NCBI GenBank assembly: GCA_003164715.1
Contig: PLTZ01000024.1
Span: 1 to 57,579 of the forward strand
Direction of reading: 5' to 3'
Origin: Opitutaceae bacterium
GTDB lineage: Bacteria > Verrucomicrobiota > Verrucomicrobiia > Opitutales > Opitutaceae
Length of the DNA stretch: 57,579 bases
Shown here: positions 43,413 through 52,554 of the stretch, piece by piece
Layout of the letters: the number at the start of each line of letters is the position of its first letter
Position numbering within the stretch: the stretch's first letter is position 1
Notes under the pieces: model-generated
Databases searched by the model: none
What the model saw: only the letters and a program-made list of their open reading frames with translations
What the model was told of the DNA's origin: nothing
Program-made: the position numbers and the translations under genes

Positions 43413-43916
43413 TCACAAGAATAGGAGCGTCAAGTCCGAGCCCAAGGGGGAGCGCGCCGCCGTCAGCTCGCGCAGGAAGGCGAGCAGATCGTCGTATTCC
43501 TTGCGCCGGCGCTTCGTCTCGCGCCTCTCCGGGGGCAGCACGGCGGGCCGCAGGTTCGTGATCAGCAGCGTCGACTCGCGGAAGGGGGCCAGCGTCCGGA
43601 GGCCCGCCATGACCTCGGCCCGTGCGAAGAGGGGCGTCCCCGACTGGAGCGTCTTCGAGGCGTCCCAGTGGAAGAAGCCGTGGCGCGGCAGCCGCGAGTG
43701 GAGCTTCTCGAGGAGCCGCGCGGCCGCGGCGTTGAAGGCCTCCGAGTAGGTGGACGCCAGGGTGGGGTCCGCCGCCGTCTGGGCCTCGAGGTCCGCGAGG
43801 GTGAAGGTGATCGCGGACTTGATCTGGTTGGCCAGGAAGAGGTCCTTTCCGGTCACATGCGCGAAGAGCGCATTGATATAGTGCAGGCGACGAAGTTCGT
43901 CGCGGTCCATCGTCAT
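43413..43916 (-). CDS. Unknown protein coupled to nrdR
   Basis: The 167-residue protein is soluble, without a signal peptide or membrane segment. It appears mainly helical at the start (DELRRLHYINALFAHVTGKD), with a central AAAARLLEKLHSRLPRHGFFHWD and a basic segment ERRETKRRRKEYDD (about 129-142). It ends SDLTLLFL. I do not recognise it. Its start overlaps the nrdR stop by 4 nt (ATGA on the - strand), so translation is probably coupled. ATG at 43916 and one codon pair later (43910) are both possible starts. Confidence 0.8.
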   Translation of the reverse strand: MTMDRDELRRLHYINALFAHVTGKDLFLANQIKSAITFTLADLEAQTAADPTLASTYSEAFNAAAARLLEKLHSRLPRHGFFHWDASKTLQSGTPLFARAEVMAGLRTLAPFRESTLLITNLRPAVLPPERRETKRRRKEYDDLLAFLRELTAARSPLGSDLTLLFL

Positions 43917-44371
43917 TTCTTCGTCTTACCGAGTGAGCTGATCTCGCTCATGAACTCGGAGACGTCGCGGAACTCCTTGTAGACGCTGGCGTAGCGCACG
44001 TAGGCGACCTGGTCGACCGTCCGCAGGCGCTGCATGACGGCCTCGCCGATGGCCTGCGACGGAATCTCGTTCTCGAACCTCGCCTCAATCGCGTCAATGA
44101 CGTCCTCGACAAGCATCGTGATCTGCTCCAGGTCGACCGGGCGCTTGTGGCACGCCGCGCGCACCGCGTGGACCAGCTTCTCGCGGTCAAACTCCTCGCG
44201 CCTGCCGTCCCGCTTGATCACCACCATGCCGTCGAGGACGAGCGTCTCGGTCGTCGTGAACCGGTGGCCGCATTCGAGGCATTCGCGGCGCCTGCGGATC
44301 GTATTGCCCTCCTTGCTGATGCGGGAGTCGATCACCTTGTCCTCAATCGAAGTGCACTTGGGGCAGCGCAT
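43913..44371 (-). CDS. nrdR: Transcriptional repressor NrdR
   Basis: The 152-residue repressor of ribonucleotide reductase genes has an N-terminal zinc ribbon (C3, C6, C31, C34; MRCPKC, ECLECG). An ATP-cone domain (about 49-139; VIKRDGRREEFDREKLV) senses ATP/dATP. It binds paired NrdR boxes upstream of nrd operons. No such box was noticed in this window. It lies 14 nt after trpG and overlaps the next gene. Confidence 0.97.
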   Translation of the reverse strand: MRCPKCTSIEDKVIDSRISKEGNTIRRRRECLECGHRFTTTETLVLDGMVVIKRDGRREEFDREKLVHAVRAACHKRPVDLEQITMLVEDVIDAIEARFENEIPSQAIGEAVMQRLRTVDQVAYVRYASVYKEFRDVSEFMSEISSLGKTKK

Positions 44372-44385
44372 GGGGTAAAGCGGGG

Positions 44386-44952
44386 TCAGTTGAACTCGAG
44401 GAAGTTTTGCAGGATCTTCATGCCGCCCTCCGTCGCGATCGACTCGGGATGAAACTGGACGCCCCAGATCGGAAGGGTCCGGTGGCGCAGGCCCATGACC
44501 TCGCCCTCGGCGGTCTCGGCGGTGATCTCAAGCTCGCTTGGGAAGGTCGAGCGCTCGACCAGGAGGGAATGATAGCGGGTCGCGGCGAATCCCTGAGGCA
44601 GGCCCTTGAACAGATCGGTGTTCCGGTGCGTGATCGGCGAGGTCTTGCCGTGCATCAGCCTGTCGGCCCGGACGACGTGGCCGCCGTAAAAATGCCCGAC
44701 CGCCTGGTGGCCGAGGCAAACGCCGAAGATCGGTTTCCTGCCGGCGAAGGCTCCGATCATGTCGAGCGTCACGCCCGCCTCGCGGGGCGAGCACGGCCCG
44801 GGGGACAGGAGCACGCGGTCGGGATTGAGGGCCAGGGCCTCCTTCGGCGTGATCTCGTTGTTCCTGAATACCCTCTGCTCCACGCCCAGCTGACCGAAGT
44901 ACTGGACGAGGTTGTAGGTGAATGAATCGAAGTTATCGATGACGAGAAGCAC
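44386..44952 (-). CDS. trpG: Anthranilate/aminodeoxychorismate synthase component II (glutaminase)
   Basis: The 188-residue class I amidotransferase delivers ammonia to TrpE or Pab[27 protein letters not shown]79 (GVCLGHQ), H168 and E170 ([11 protein letters not shown]) are present. Such subunits often serve both tryptophan and folate synthesis, and sequence alone cannot separate TrpG from PabA. No trpE/pabB is nearby. It is the first gene of the - strand set and diverges from tgt. Confidence 0.93.
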   Translation of the reverse strand: MLLVIDNFDSFTYNLVQYFGQLGVEQRVFRNNEITPKEALALNPDRVLLSPGPCSPREAGVTLDMIGAFAGRKPIFGVCLGHQAVGHFYGGHVVRADRLMHGKTSPITHRNTDLFKGLPQGFAATRYHSLLVERSTFPSELEITAETAEGEVMGLRHRTLPIWGVQFHPESIATEGGMKILQNFLEFN

Positions 44953-45016
44953 TCTCGGAGAGTTGACCTACGATTGACAGGGGGGTCAAGGGTGCGGGTA
45001 GGCTCTATGCCCGCCT
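44953..45016. promoter_or_regulatory. Divergent trpG/tgt promoter region with overlapping -35-like elements
   Basis: The 64-nt gap contains, for tgt, TTGACA (44974-44979), 19 nt, TAGGCT (44999-45004). For trpG on the - strand it contains TTGACC (complement of 44984-44989), 17 nt, TCAACT (complement of 44961-44966). The two would share DNA and so might compete. The -10 boxes are weak and both transcripts would have very short leaders. Confidence 0.35.
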
Positions 45017-46147
45017 ATGGCAAGTCACTTTCAATTGCTCGGGAAGGACGCGACAACCGCCGCCCGACGCGGGCGGCTCGCAACGCTCCATGGCGATGTC
45101 GAGACGCCGGTCTTCATGCCGGTCGGCACGCAGGGCACGGTGAAGGCCGTCACACCGGTCCAGCTGAGGGAGATCGGCGCGCAGATCATCCTCGGGAACA
45201 CGTACCACCTGAACTTGAGGCCCGGAAGCGAACTCATCCGCGACCTGGGCGGCCTGCACCGCTTCATGGGCTGGGACGGGCCGATCCTCACCGACAGCGG
45301 CGGCTTCCAGGTGTTCAGCCTCGCGAAGCTGCGCACGATCGGCGACGACGGCGTTTCCTTCCAGTCTCACCTGGACGGCGCCGCCCTGTTCCTCGGCCCG
45401 GGGGAGGTCATGGGCATCCAGGCCAACCTCGGCTCCGACATCGCCATGGTCCTCGACGAGTGCCCACCGTGGCCGGTCGACAGGGACGCCTGCGCGCTCG
45501 CGTGCGCGCGCAGCCTGCGCTGGGCGCGCCGCTGCCGGGAGATCGCCGAGGGGAGCGGATTCCTGGCGTCGGGCCACCACGTGTTCGCGATCGCGCAGGG
45601 GTCCACCTACGACGACTTGAGGCGCGAGGCCGCCGAGGCGCTTTCGGCGCTTGATTTCTCGGGCTACGCCGTCGGTGGGGTCAGCGTGGGCGAGCCCGAG
45701 GCCGAGATGCTCAAGCAGGTGGGGGCGACGACTCCGTTCCTGCCCGCGGACAAGCCCCGCTACACCATGGGGCTCGGCACCCCCCCGCAGATCCTCAGGA
45801 TGGTGGCGCTCGGCGTCGACATGTTCGACTGCGTCCTGCCAACCCGCGTCGCGCGCAACGGCCTGGCGTTCACGCCGCAGGGCCCGATCAACTTGAGAAA
45901 CGAGAAGTTCCGAGACGACGGCCGGCCGCTCGTGGAGGGCCTGGGCAACTACACGTGCCGCAATTTCTCCCGGGCCTACCTGCGGCACCTCTTCGCGGCC
46001 GGGGAGATGCTGGGCGGCACCCTCCTGACGATCCACAACCTCCACTTCTTCCTCGACCTGATGGGGCAAGCCCGCAACCACGTCGAGGCGGGCGACTTCG
46101 GGCCCTGGCACCAGGGCTGGATCCGGCGCTACGAGGGGTCCGATTGA
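45017..46147 (+). CDS. tgt: tRNA-guanine transglycosylase with an altered zinc site
   Basis: The 376-residue TIM barrel exchanges guanine 34 for preQ1 in tRNAs with GUN anticodons, a step in queuosine synthesis. D93 (TDSGGFQVFS) and the nucleophile D271 (FDCVLPTRVARNG) are present. The structural zinc site, E. coli ECDCYTC plus a later His, reads GLGNYTC (308-314). The first two Cys are replaced by L309 and N311, while C314 and H340 (TIHNLHF) remain. The flanking sequence is intact. A 9-nt-loop hairpin (46159-46166/46176-46183) lies 12 nt after the stop. Confidence 0.97.
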   Translation: MASHFQLLGKDATTAARRGRLATLHGDVETPVFMPVGTQGTVKAVTPVQLREIGAQIILGNTYHLNLRPGSELIRDLGGLHRFMGWDGPILTDSGGFQVFSLAKLRTIGDDGVSFQSHLDGAALFLGPGEVMGIQANLGSDIAMVLDECPPWPVDRDACALACARSLRWARRCREIAEGSGFLASGHHVFAIAQGSTYDDLRREAAEALSALDFSGYAVGGVSVGEPEAEMLKQVGATTPFLPADKPRYTMGLGTPPQILRMVALGVDMFDCVLPTRVARNGLAFTPQGPINLRNEKFRDDGRPLVEGLGNYTCRNFSRAYLRHLFAAGEMLGGTLLTIHNLHFFLDLMGQARNHVEAGDFGPWHQGWIRRYEGSD

Positions 46148-46214
46148 CCCCTGGCGGCGGCGGGCGCGCCTAAAGCGCTCGCCAACCCGCCGGAATTGAG
46201 GCTATTGCCGAAGT

Positions 46215-47141
46215 ATGCGCATTCTAGTCACGGGGGGCGCCGGGTTCCTGGGCTCCCACCTCTGCGAACGGCTCCTGGCGGACGGCAACGAGGTCATCTG
46301 CCTGGACAACTTCTTCACGGGCAGCAAACAAAACGTCGCGTCCTTCTCCGCCAACCCAAACTTCGAGCTCGTCCGCCACGACGTGATCGACCCGTTCAAG
46401 TTCGAGGTGGACCAGATCTACAACCTGGCGTGCCCCGCCTCGCCCACCGCCTACCAGTACAACCCGATCAAGACCATCAAGACCTCCGTGATGGGCTCGA
46501 TCAACTGCCTGGGCCTCGCGAAGCGGCTGAAGGCGCGCGTCTTCCAGGCCTCGACGTCCGAGGTGTACGGCGACCCCCAGGTGCACCCGCAGCCCGAGGG
46601 TTACTGGGGGAATGTCAACCCGATCGGCAGGCGGTCCTGCTACGACGAGGGCAAGCGCTGCGCCGAGACGCTCTTCTTCGACTACAACCGGGAGAACAAG
46701 GTCGACATACGGGTCGTGCGGATCTTCAACACATACGGGCCCCGCATGCACGAGTCGGACGGCCGCGTCATCTCGAACTTCATCGTGCAGGCGCTTAAGG
46801 GCGAGGACATCACGGTCTATGGCGACGGGAGCCAGACGCGCTCGTTCTGCTATGTCGACGACTTGATCGAGGGGATTGTCGGCGTGATGCGCCAGACCGA
46901 GACGCCGGGGCCGATCAACCTCGGCAACCCCGGGGAGTTCACGATGCTTGAGCTCGCCGAGCGCGTCCTGAAGATCGTCGGGGGCCGCTCAAAGATCGTC
47001 CACAAGCGGCTTCCCGCGGACGACCCGAAGCAGCGCATGCCCGACATCTCCCTGGCAAAGCGCCTGCTCAAGTGGGAGCCCGCCGTGGCGCTCGAGGACG
47101 GACTGAAGCGCACGGTTGCATACTTTAAGAAGCGCCGCTGA
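46215..47141 (+). CDS. uxs: UDP-glucuronate decarboxylase (UDP-xylose synthase)
   Basis: The 308-residue extended short-chain dehydrogenase has the NAD-binding GGAGFLG (7-13) and the YxxxK pair Y143/K147 (SCYDEGKR). Further motifs are [28 protein letters not shown] and [11 protein letters not shown]. It converts UDP-glucuronate to UDP-xylose through a 4-keto intermediate, for surface polysaccharide synthesis. These motifs set it apart from UDP-galactose and rhamnose epimerases. It stands alone between tgt and secA. Confidence 0.93.
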   Translation: MRILVTGGAGFLGSHLCERLLADGNEVICLDNFFTGSKQNVASFSANPNFELVRHDVIDPFKFEVDQIYNLACPASPTAYQYNPIKTIKTSVMGSINCLGLAKRLKARVFQASTSEVYGDPQVHPQPEGYWGNVNPIGRRSCYDEGKRCAETLFFDYNRENKVDIRVVRIFNTYGPRMHESDGRVISNFIVQALKGEDITVYGDGSQTRSFCYVDDLIEGIVGVMRQTETPGPINLGNPGEFTMLELAERVLKIVGGRSKIVHKRLPADDPKQRMPDISLAKRLLKWEPAVALEDGLKRTVAYFKKRR

Positions 47142-47211
47142 CCGCGCCTCCCGCCGGCAGGGCATTTTGTCATTTGCCTAAGGTGTCCGGCGGTCTATTG
47201 TCTTCCCCTTC

Positions 47212-50199
47212 ATGCTGTCGTATTTGCTCAAACCCTTTGTAGGGAGGCACTACAAGAAGTTTCTCGAGAAAGTCCGTCCCATCGTCGTGCGGATCAACGA
47301 GTTGGATAGCACCTATACGGCGCTGACCGACGAGCAGCTGCGCGCGAAGACCGACGAATTCAGGGCGAGGGTGCAGGCGGGCGAGACCCTCGACCAGATC
47401 CTGCCCGAGGCGTTCGCGGTCGTGAAGAACGCTGCCCGGCGGCTGGTCGGCACCACGGCGCTCGTCTGCGAGCACGAACTCCCATGGGACATGGTGCATT
47501 TCGACGTCCAGCTGATCGGCGGGATCGCGCTCCACCAGGGGCGGATCGCGGAGATGGCGACGGGCGAGGGCAAGACCCTCGTCGCGACGCTTCCGCTCTA
47601 CCTCAACTCTCTCAACGGGCGCAACGCCCAGCTCGTGACCGTCAACGACTACCTCGCCCGCCGCGATTCCGAGTGGATGGGCCAGCTGTACAGCTTTCTC
47701 GGGGTGAGCGTCGGGTGCATCCAGCAGAGCATGGACCCCGACCTGCGCCGCGAGATGTACGGCCGCAACATCACCTACGGGACCGCCAGCGAGTTCGGGT
47801 TCGACTACCTGCGCGACAACGGCATGGCCACGCGCAAGGAGGACCAGGTGCAGCGCGACCACTGGTACTGCATCGTGGACGAGATCGACTCGATCCTCGT
47901 GGACGAAGCGCGGACCCCGCTCATCATCTCGGGCCCCGCGCCGATCGAGCGCGAGCAGCCCTTCACGCGCCTGACGCCCGGCGTCGACCGGCTGGTCGCC
48001 GACCAGACGCGGCTCTGCAACCGCCTCGTGGGAGAGGCCAAGGAGACCCTCGATGGCCTTGGCGGCATCGGCGACGAGCGCGCGCGGGGGGAGGCGCGCG
48101 ACCAGGCGATCCGCAAACTGGTCCAGGTCAAGATGGGCAGCCCGAAGAACAAGCTCTTGCTGCGCCTGATGGAGAACGCGGAATGGCGCAAGCTGCTGGA
48201 CCGCGTGGAGACGGAACTCAACTCGGACCTGAACAAGGACGAGATGTACCGCCTGAAGGAGCACCTGCTCTACGTGATCGACGAGCGCCAGCACCAGGCC
48301 GACCTTACCGAGATCGGCAGGAAGCACCTGCGCCCCGACAACCCGGACGCGTTCATGATGCCGGACCTCGCGACCGAGTTCTCGGACCTTGAGCGGGACA
48401 CGTCGATCCCGCCGGAGAAGCGCGAGGAGCTAAAGCTCGCCGCCCACCAGCACTACGCGACCGTGTCCGAGGAGATCCACGCGATCTCGCAGCTGCTCCG
48501 GGCGTACTCCCTCTACGAGCGCGACGTCGAGTACGTCGTCCAGGACGGGAAGGTCATGATCGTCGACGAGAACACGGGCCGCGTCATGACCGGCAGGCGC
48601 TGGTCGGACGGCCTGCACCAGGCGGTCGAGGCCAAGGAGGGGGTCGCGATCGAGCGGGAGACGCGCACGTACGCGACGATCACGATCCAGAACTACTTCA
48701 GGATGTACGAGAAGCTCGCAGGGATGACGGGCACCGCCGAGACCGAGGCCACGGAGTTCAACGACATCTACCGGCTGACGGTCCAGGTGATCCCCACCAA
48801 CAAGCCCTGCATCCGCATCGACAAAAACGACGTGATCTTCAAGGCGCGCCGCGACAAGTACAACGCGGTCCTGCGCGAGATCGAGGCGGCGAACAAGCGG
48901 GGCCAGCCGGTCCTCGTCGGCACGACGAGCGTCGAGGCCTCGGAGGTCCTTTCCCGGATGCTCAAGCGCGCCGGCATCATCCACACCGTCCTCAACGCCA
49001 AGTTCCACCAGCAGGAGGCCGAGATCGTGAGCCGGGCGGGCCTGCGCGCCGCCGTCACCATCGCTACCAACATGGCCGGCCGCGGCACCGACATCAAGCT
49101 GGGCGAGGGCGTGCGCGAGCAGGGCGGCCTCTACGTGATCGGCACCGAGCGCCACGAGTCCCGAAGGATCGATCGCCAGCTTCGCGGACGGTGCTCGCGC
49201 CAGGGGGACCCCGGGCTTACCAAGTTCTTCCTCTCGCTCGAGGACGACCTCATGCGCCTCTTCCTCCAGGGCAACCTGGCGTCGCGCCTGATGGAGGGCA
49301 CGATGCAGGAGGGGGAGGAGCTGGAGCACCCGCTGCTCAACCGCTCGATCGAGTCGGCGCAGAAGAAGGTCGAGCAGCAGAACTACGCGATCCGCAAGCG
49401 CCTGCTCCAGTACGACGACGTGCTCAACCAGCAGCGCGAGGTCGTCTACGGGATCCGCAACGCGGCGATCCACGCCGAGCGCTCGAAGGGCATCATCTTC
49501 GAGCAGGTCGAGGAGGAGGTCGTCAGCCGGCTTCAGATCGCCGGATTCGGCGAGAAGGGCGGCTCCAACTCCCAGGCGATCGAGAGCTTCGTCGGCTGGG
49601 CCAACACGCACTTCCCGATCGGGCTGAGGGTGGAGGAGCTCAAGGGGGACGACCTCGATGTCCACAAGACCCTCGTCCTGGAGCGGATCAGGAAGGCCTA
49701 CACCCTGAAGGAGTCGGCGGAGGTACCCGAGGCCCTGGGATCCCTCGAGCGGTACGTCGTCATCAACGCGATCGACCACCACTGGCAGGAGCACCTGACG
49801 GAGATGGAGGAGCTTCGCCGCTCGATCGGCCTGCGCAGCTACGGCCAGAAGGACCCCCTGGTCGAGTACAAGAGCGAGGCCTACCATTTCTTCGAGGAGC
49901 TGATGAGGAACGTGCGCCTTCAGATCTGCACGGGGCTGTTCCGGAGCGCCTCGAACCTCTCGGCCTTCGAGAACATGCTGGCGATCCTCGCGCGCAGCGC
50001 GCGGACGCAGGGCCCGGAGACTCCCCAGGCGCCCCCGCCCGCGCCCACAAACGGAAAGCCCGCCCCGGAGGCCGGACCGCCCGAGCGCGAGATCCAGCTG
50101 CCCAAGGTGACCATCCGGCGCGACACCCCGAAGGTCGGGCGCAACGACCCGTGCCCCTGCGGCAGTGGAAAGAAGTACAAGCACTGCCACGGAGCCTGA
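47212..50199 (+). CDS. secA: Preprotein translocase ATPase SecA
   Basis: The 995-residue motor pushes preproteins through SecYEG. Walker A is MATGEGKT (about 115-122) and the DEAD-like box is [19 protein letters not shown]2 shows [16 protein letters not shown] and [16 protein letters not shown] Pro-rich linker precedes a complete SEC-C zinc motif [18 protein letters not shown] at the end. It is longer than E. coli SecA (901 aa), with extra sequence around 225-330 between the NBD1 and preprotein-binding regions. Confidence 0.98.
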   Translation: MLSYLLKPFVGRHYKKFLEKVRPIVVRINELDSTYTALTDEQLRAKTDEFRARVQAGETLDQILPEAFAVVKNAARRLVGTTALVCEHELPWDMVHFDVQLIGGIALHQGRIAEMATGEGKTLVATLPLYLNSLNGRNAQLVTVNDYLARRDSEWMGQLYSFLGVSVGCIQQSMDPDLRREMYGRNITYGTASEFGFDYLRDNGMATRKEDQVQRDHWYCIVDEIDSILVDEARTPLIISGPAPIEREQPFTRLTPGVDRLVADQTRLCNRLVGEAKETLDGLGGIGDERARGEARDQAIRKLVQVKMGSPKNKLLLRLMENAEWRKLLDRVETELNSDLNKDEMYRLKEHLLYVIDERQHQADLTEIGRKHLRPDNPDAFMMPDLATEFSDLERDTSIPPEKREELKLAAHQHYATVSEEIHAISQLLRAYSLYERDVEYVVQDGKVMIVDENTGRVMTGRRWSDGLHQAVEAKEGVAIERETRTYATITIQNYFRMYEKLAGMTGTAETEATEFNDIYRLTVQVIPTNKPCIRIDKNDVIFKARRDKYNAVLREIEAANKRGQPVLVGTTSVEASEVLSRMLKRAGIIHTVLNAKFHQQEAEIVSRAGLRAAVTIATNMAGRGTDIKLGEGVREQGGLYVIGTERHESRRIDRQLRGRCSRQGDPGLTKFFLSLEDDLMRLFLQGNLASRLMEGTMQEGEELEHPLLNRSIESAQKKVEQQNYAIRKRLLQYDDVLNQQREVVYGIRNAAIHAERSKGIIFEQVEEEVVSRLQIAGFGEKGGSNSQAIESFVGWANTHFPIGLRVEELKGDDLDVHKTLVLERIRKAYTLKESAEVPEALGSLERYVVINAIDHHWQEHLTEMEELRRSIGLRSYGQKDPLVEYKSEAYHFFEELMRNVRLQICTGLFRSASNLSAFENMLAILARSARTQGPETPQAPPPAPTNGKPAPEAGPPEREIQLPKVTIRRDTPKVGRNDPCPCGSGKKYKHCHGA

Positions 50200-50209
50200 G
50201 GAGACCTCC

Positions 50210-51856
50210 TTGAGCCCGGACCCCTACGAACCCGTCCCGACGTTTTGGGAGCGGCACTCCGGCTGGGCCGCGCCGGCGGTGGTGGGCTTCCTGACGGCGC
50301 TCCTGTTCATCCTGGCCTTCCCGCCGTTTCACGAGCCCGAGGTGGCGTACGCCTGCCTCGTGCCCGGTATCTTCTGGGCCTACCTGAGGCCCCCGCTTAA
50401 GACCTACTGCTGGACGATCCTCGCGGCGCAGGCCGTCACGTGGACGGTCAACCTGAGCTGGCTGCACCCGGTCACGTGGGCCGGCCTCTTCATCATCGGC
50501 CCGCTGGTCGGGGCGTGGACGGGAGTGTGGTATCTCGCCGCGTGGTGGACCCTTCCGAGGATGGTCGGCCGGTCGACGTTCGTGCGGCTGACGGCGATGC
50601 TCGGGCTCTCCGGAGTCTGGGTGCTGATCGAGTGGTCGCGCACCTTCCTGTTCGGGGGCTTCCCGTGGATGCCGCTCGCCGCCACCCAGTGGGAGAGGAT
50701 GAGGAGCGTGCTCCAGGTGGCCGCCTACACCGGCGCCTACGGGGCGTCGTTCGTCCTTGTCGCGGTGAACATCGGGTTCTCGGCCTACGCGAACCGCCTG
50801 CTGCGCGAGGGCGAGACGGGCCTGCGCCGCAGGAGCCAGGAGTTCCTGCTGGCGATGTTCCTGCTCCTCGTGTGCCTCGCGATCCACATCCCGGAGAGTG
50901 TGAACGCCTCGAAGTTCGCCGTGCCCTTCGCCAGGGTCGCGTTCGTGCAGCCGGACGTCCCGGCGATGGTCAAGTGGGACCCGGCGAAGGAGCCCGAGAT
51001 CATCGGCACGCTCAAATCGCTGACGCTCGAGGCCGGCAAGCTGCATCCCGACCTCATCCTCTGGCCCGAATCGACCACCCCGTACCCCCTGAAGGGCGGC
51101 GATCCGTCCATGCGCCGGTTCGTGGAGCAGCTATCGGCCCGCACGAAGGCGCCCATGCTGATCGGGGCGGACGCCATCGAGGCGGCGGGCGCCGGCCGCG
51201 AGGAGTACTTCAACGCTGCCTTTGTCATCGATCCCCAGCTCGGCGTGCAGACCAGCTACTACGCGAAGCGCCGACTGGTCCAGTTCGGCGAGTACATCCC
51301 TCTGCGGCCCCTGCTCGGCTGGCTGGGCAAGATCGTGCCGATCGGCGACGACTTCACGCCGGGCAGCGACTCGGTTCCGCTGGTCGTCCCCATGGACCGC
51401 GGGGCGGCCGCGTTCGGCGTCCTCATCTGCTATGAGGACCTCTTCCCCGCGCTCGCTCGCGAGGAGGTCCTTTCGGGGGCCGACGCGCTCGTGGTCGTGA
51501 CCAACGATGCATGGTACGGCGAGGGTGCGGCCGCCTACCAGCACGCGGCGCATTCCGTGCTGCGCGCCATCGAGACCCGCCGGCCCGTGCTCCGCTGCGG
51601 GAACGCCGGCTGGAGCGGCTGGATTGACGAGTTCGGCGGCATCCGCAGGGTCGCGCAGGACGAGAACGGGAGCATCTACTACCGCGGGATATCGCTTGCG
51701 AACGTGACGCGCGACCAGCGGTGGGTCGGCCGGAACAGCTTCTACGTTGAGCACGGCGACTGGTTCGTCGGCGTCTGCGCCTGCCTCGCGGCCCTTAGCG
51801 CGGCGCTGCTCGCGACGGGCGCCCCGGCCGAGGAGCGCCCGGAAGGGGGCTCGTGA
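50210..51856 (+). CDS. lnt: Apolipoprotein N-acyltransferase
   Basis: The 548-residue inner-membrane enzyme adds the third acyl chain to lipoproteins. The N-terminal part has several membrane spans, and the C-terminal carbon-nitrogen hydrolase domain has the triad E287 (WPEST), K353 (YAKRRLVQFGEYIP) and C407 (ICYED). The start is TTG at 50210, preceded by GAGGAGAC; an ATG upstream at 50165 lies inside secA. Its presence implies a diderm cell with triacylated lipoproteins. It shares GTGA with the next gene. Confidence 0.94.
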   Translation: MSPDPYEPVPTFWERHSGWAAPAVVGFLTALLFILAFPPFHEPEVAYACLVPGIFWAYLRPPLKTYCWTILAAQAVTWTVNLSWLHPVTWAGLFIIGPLVGAWTGVWYLAAWWTLPRMVGRSTFVRLTAMLGLSGVWVLIEWSRTFLFGGFPWMPLAATQWERMRSVLQVAAYTGAYGASFVLVAVNIGFSAYANRLLREGETGLRRRSQEFLLAMFLLLVCLAIHIPESVNASKFAVPFARVAFVQPDVPAMVKWDPAKEPEIIGTLKSLTLEAGKLHPDLILWPESTTPYPLKGGDPSMRRFVEQLSARTKAPMLIGADAIEAAGAGREEYFNAAFVIDPQLGVQTSYYAKRRLVQFGEYIPLRPLLGWLGKIVPIGDDFTPGSDSVPLVVPMDRGAAAFGVLICYEDLFPALAREEVLSGADALVVVTNDAWYGEGAAAYQHAAHSVLRAIETRRPVLRCGNAGWSGWIDEFGGIRRVAQDENGSIYYRGISLANVTRDQRWVGRNSFYVEHGDWFVGVCACLAALSAALLATGAPAEERPEGGS

Positions 51857-52554
51857 GGCGCAGGACCGTTGCCCTGGTCGGGGACTACTCCGAGAAGCAC
51901 ACCGCCCACCGCGCGATCCCGAGGGCGCTCGAGCTGGCGCGCAGCGTCTCGGGCGCGGACTTCGGCTGGGAGTGGGTCGCGACGAGGTCGATCGGGGTCG
52001 CCTCGCGCGACCTTGCGGCATACGCCGCCGTCTGGGCCGTCCCCGCGAGCCCCTACGAGAACACCGAGGGCGCGCTCGGCGCCATCCGCTGGGCGAGGGA
52101 GACCGGCCGGCCCTTCCTGGGGACGTGCGGCGGGTTCCAGCACGCGCTCATCGAGTTCGCCCGCAACGCGGCGGCAGTGGCCGACGCCGACCATGCGGAG
52201 ACCCGTCCCGGTGGGCCCTCGCTCGTCGTGACGCGGCTCAGCTGCTCGTTGGTCGAGGCGACGGGGGCGGTGCATTTCGCCAAGGGGAGCCTCCTGGGCA
52301 CCGCGTACGGGGGCCCGAGCGCCACCGAGGGCTATCGCTGCAACTACGGGTTCAACGCGGCGTACCGGCCGGCCCTTGAGGCGGCCGGCCTCAGGTTCAC
52401 GGCCTGGGACGAATCGGGAGAGGTCCGGGGAGCCGAGCTTCCTAGGCACCGGTTCTTTGCCGGCGTCCTCTTTCAGCCGGAGCGCGCAGCGCTCCGGGGT
52501 GAAGTCCCGCCGCTCGTGCTCGCCTTTGTGCGGGCGGTCTCCCAGGCCGGCTAG
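51853..52554 (+). CDS. CTP synthase C-terminal-type glutaminase-like protein, His missing
   Basis: The 233-residue class I glutaminase fold resembles the C-terminal half of CTP synthase (FLGTCGGFQHALIEFARN). From memory databases have a family called CTP synthase C-terminal region-related (seleno)protein; this fits it. C92 is present, and E210 is kept, but the catalytic His is Q208 (VLFQPE), so glutamine hydrolysis is unlikely. The synthetase half is absent. Cys131 may be a further conserved thiol. GTG start at 51853 overlaps the lnt stop. Confidence 0.88.
   Translation: MRRRTVALVGDYSEKHTAHRAIPRALELARSVSGADFGWEWVATRSIGVASRDLAAYAAVWAVPASPYENTEGALGAIRWARETGRPFLGTCGGFQHALIEFARNAAAVADADHAETRPGGPSLVVTRLSCSLVEATGAVHFAKGSLLGTAYGGPSATEGYRCNYGFNAAYRPALEAAGLRFTAWDESGEVRGAELPRHRFFAGVLFQPERAALRGEVPPLVLAFVRAVSQAG

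Noticed and set aside
47142-47211. Promoter for secA
   Set aside because: TTGTCA and TCTATT are present but 21 nt apart, too far for a normal sigma-70 promoter; not supported.
52126-52128. Selenocysteine codon at the Cys92 site
   Set aside because: The codon is TGC, not TGA, so this member uses cysteine.
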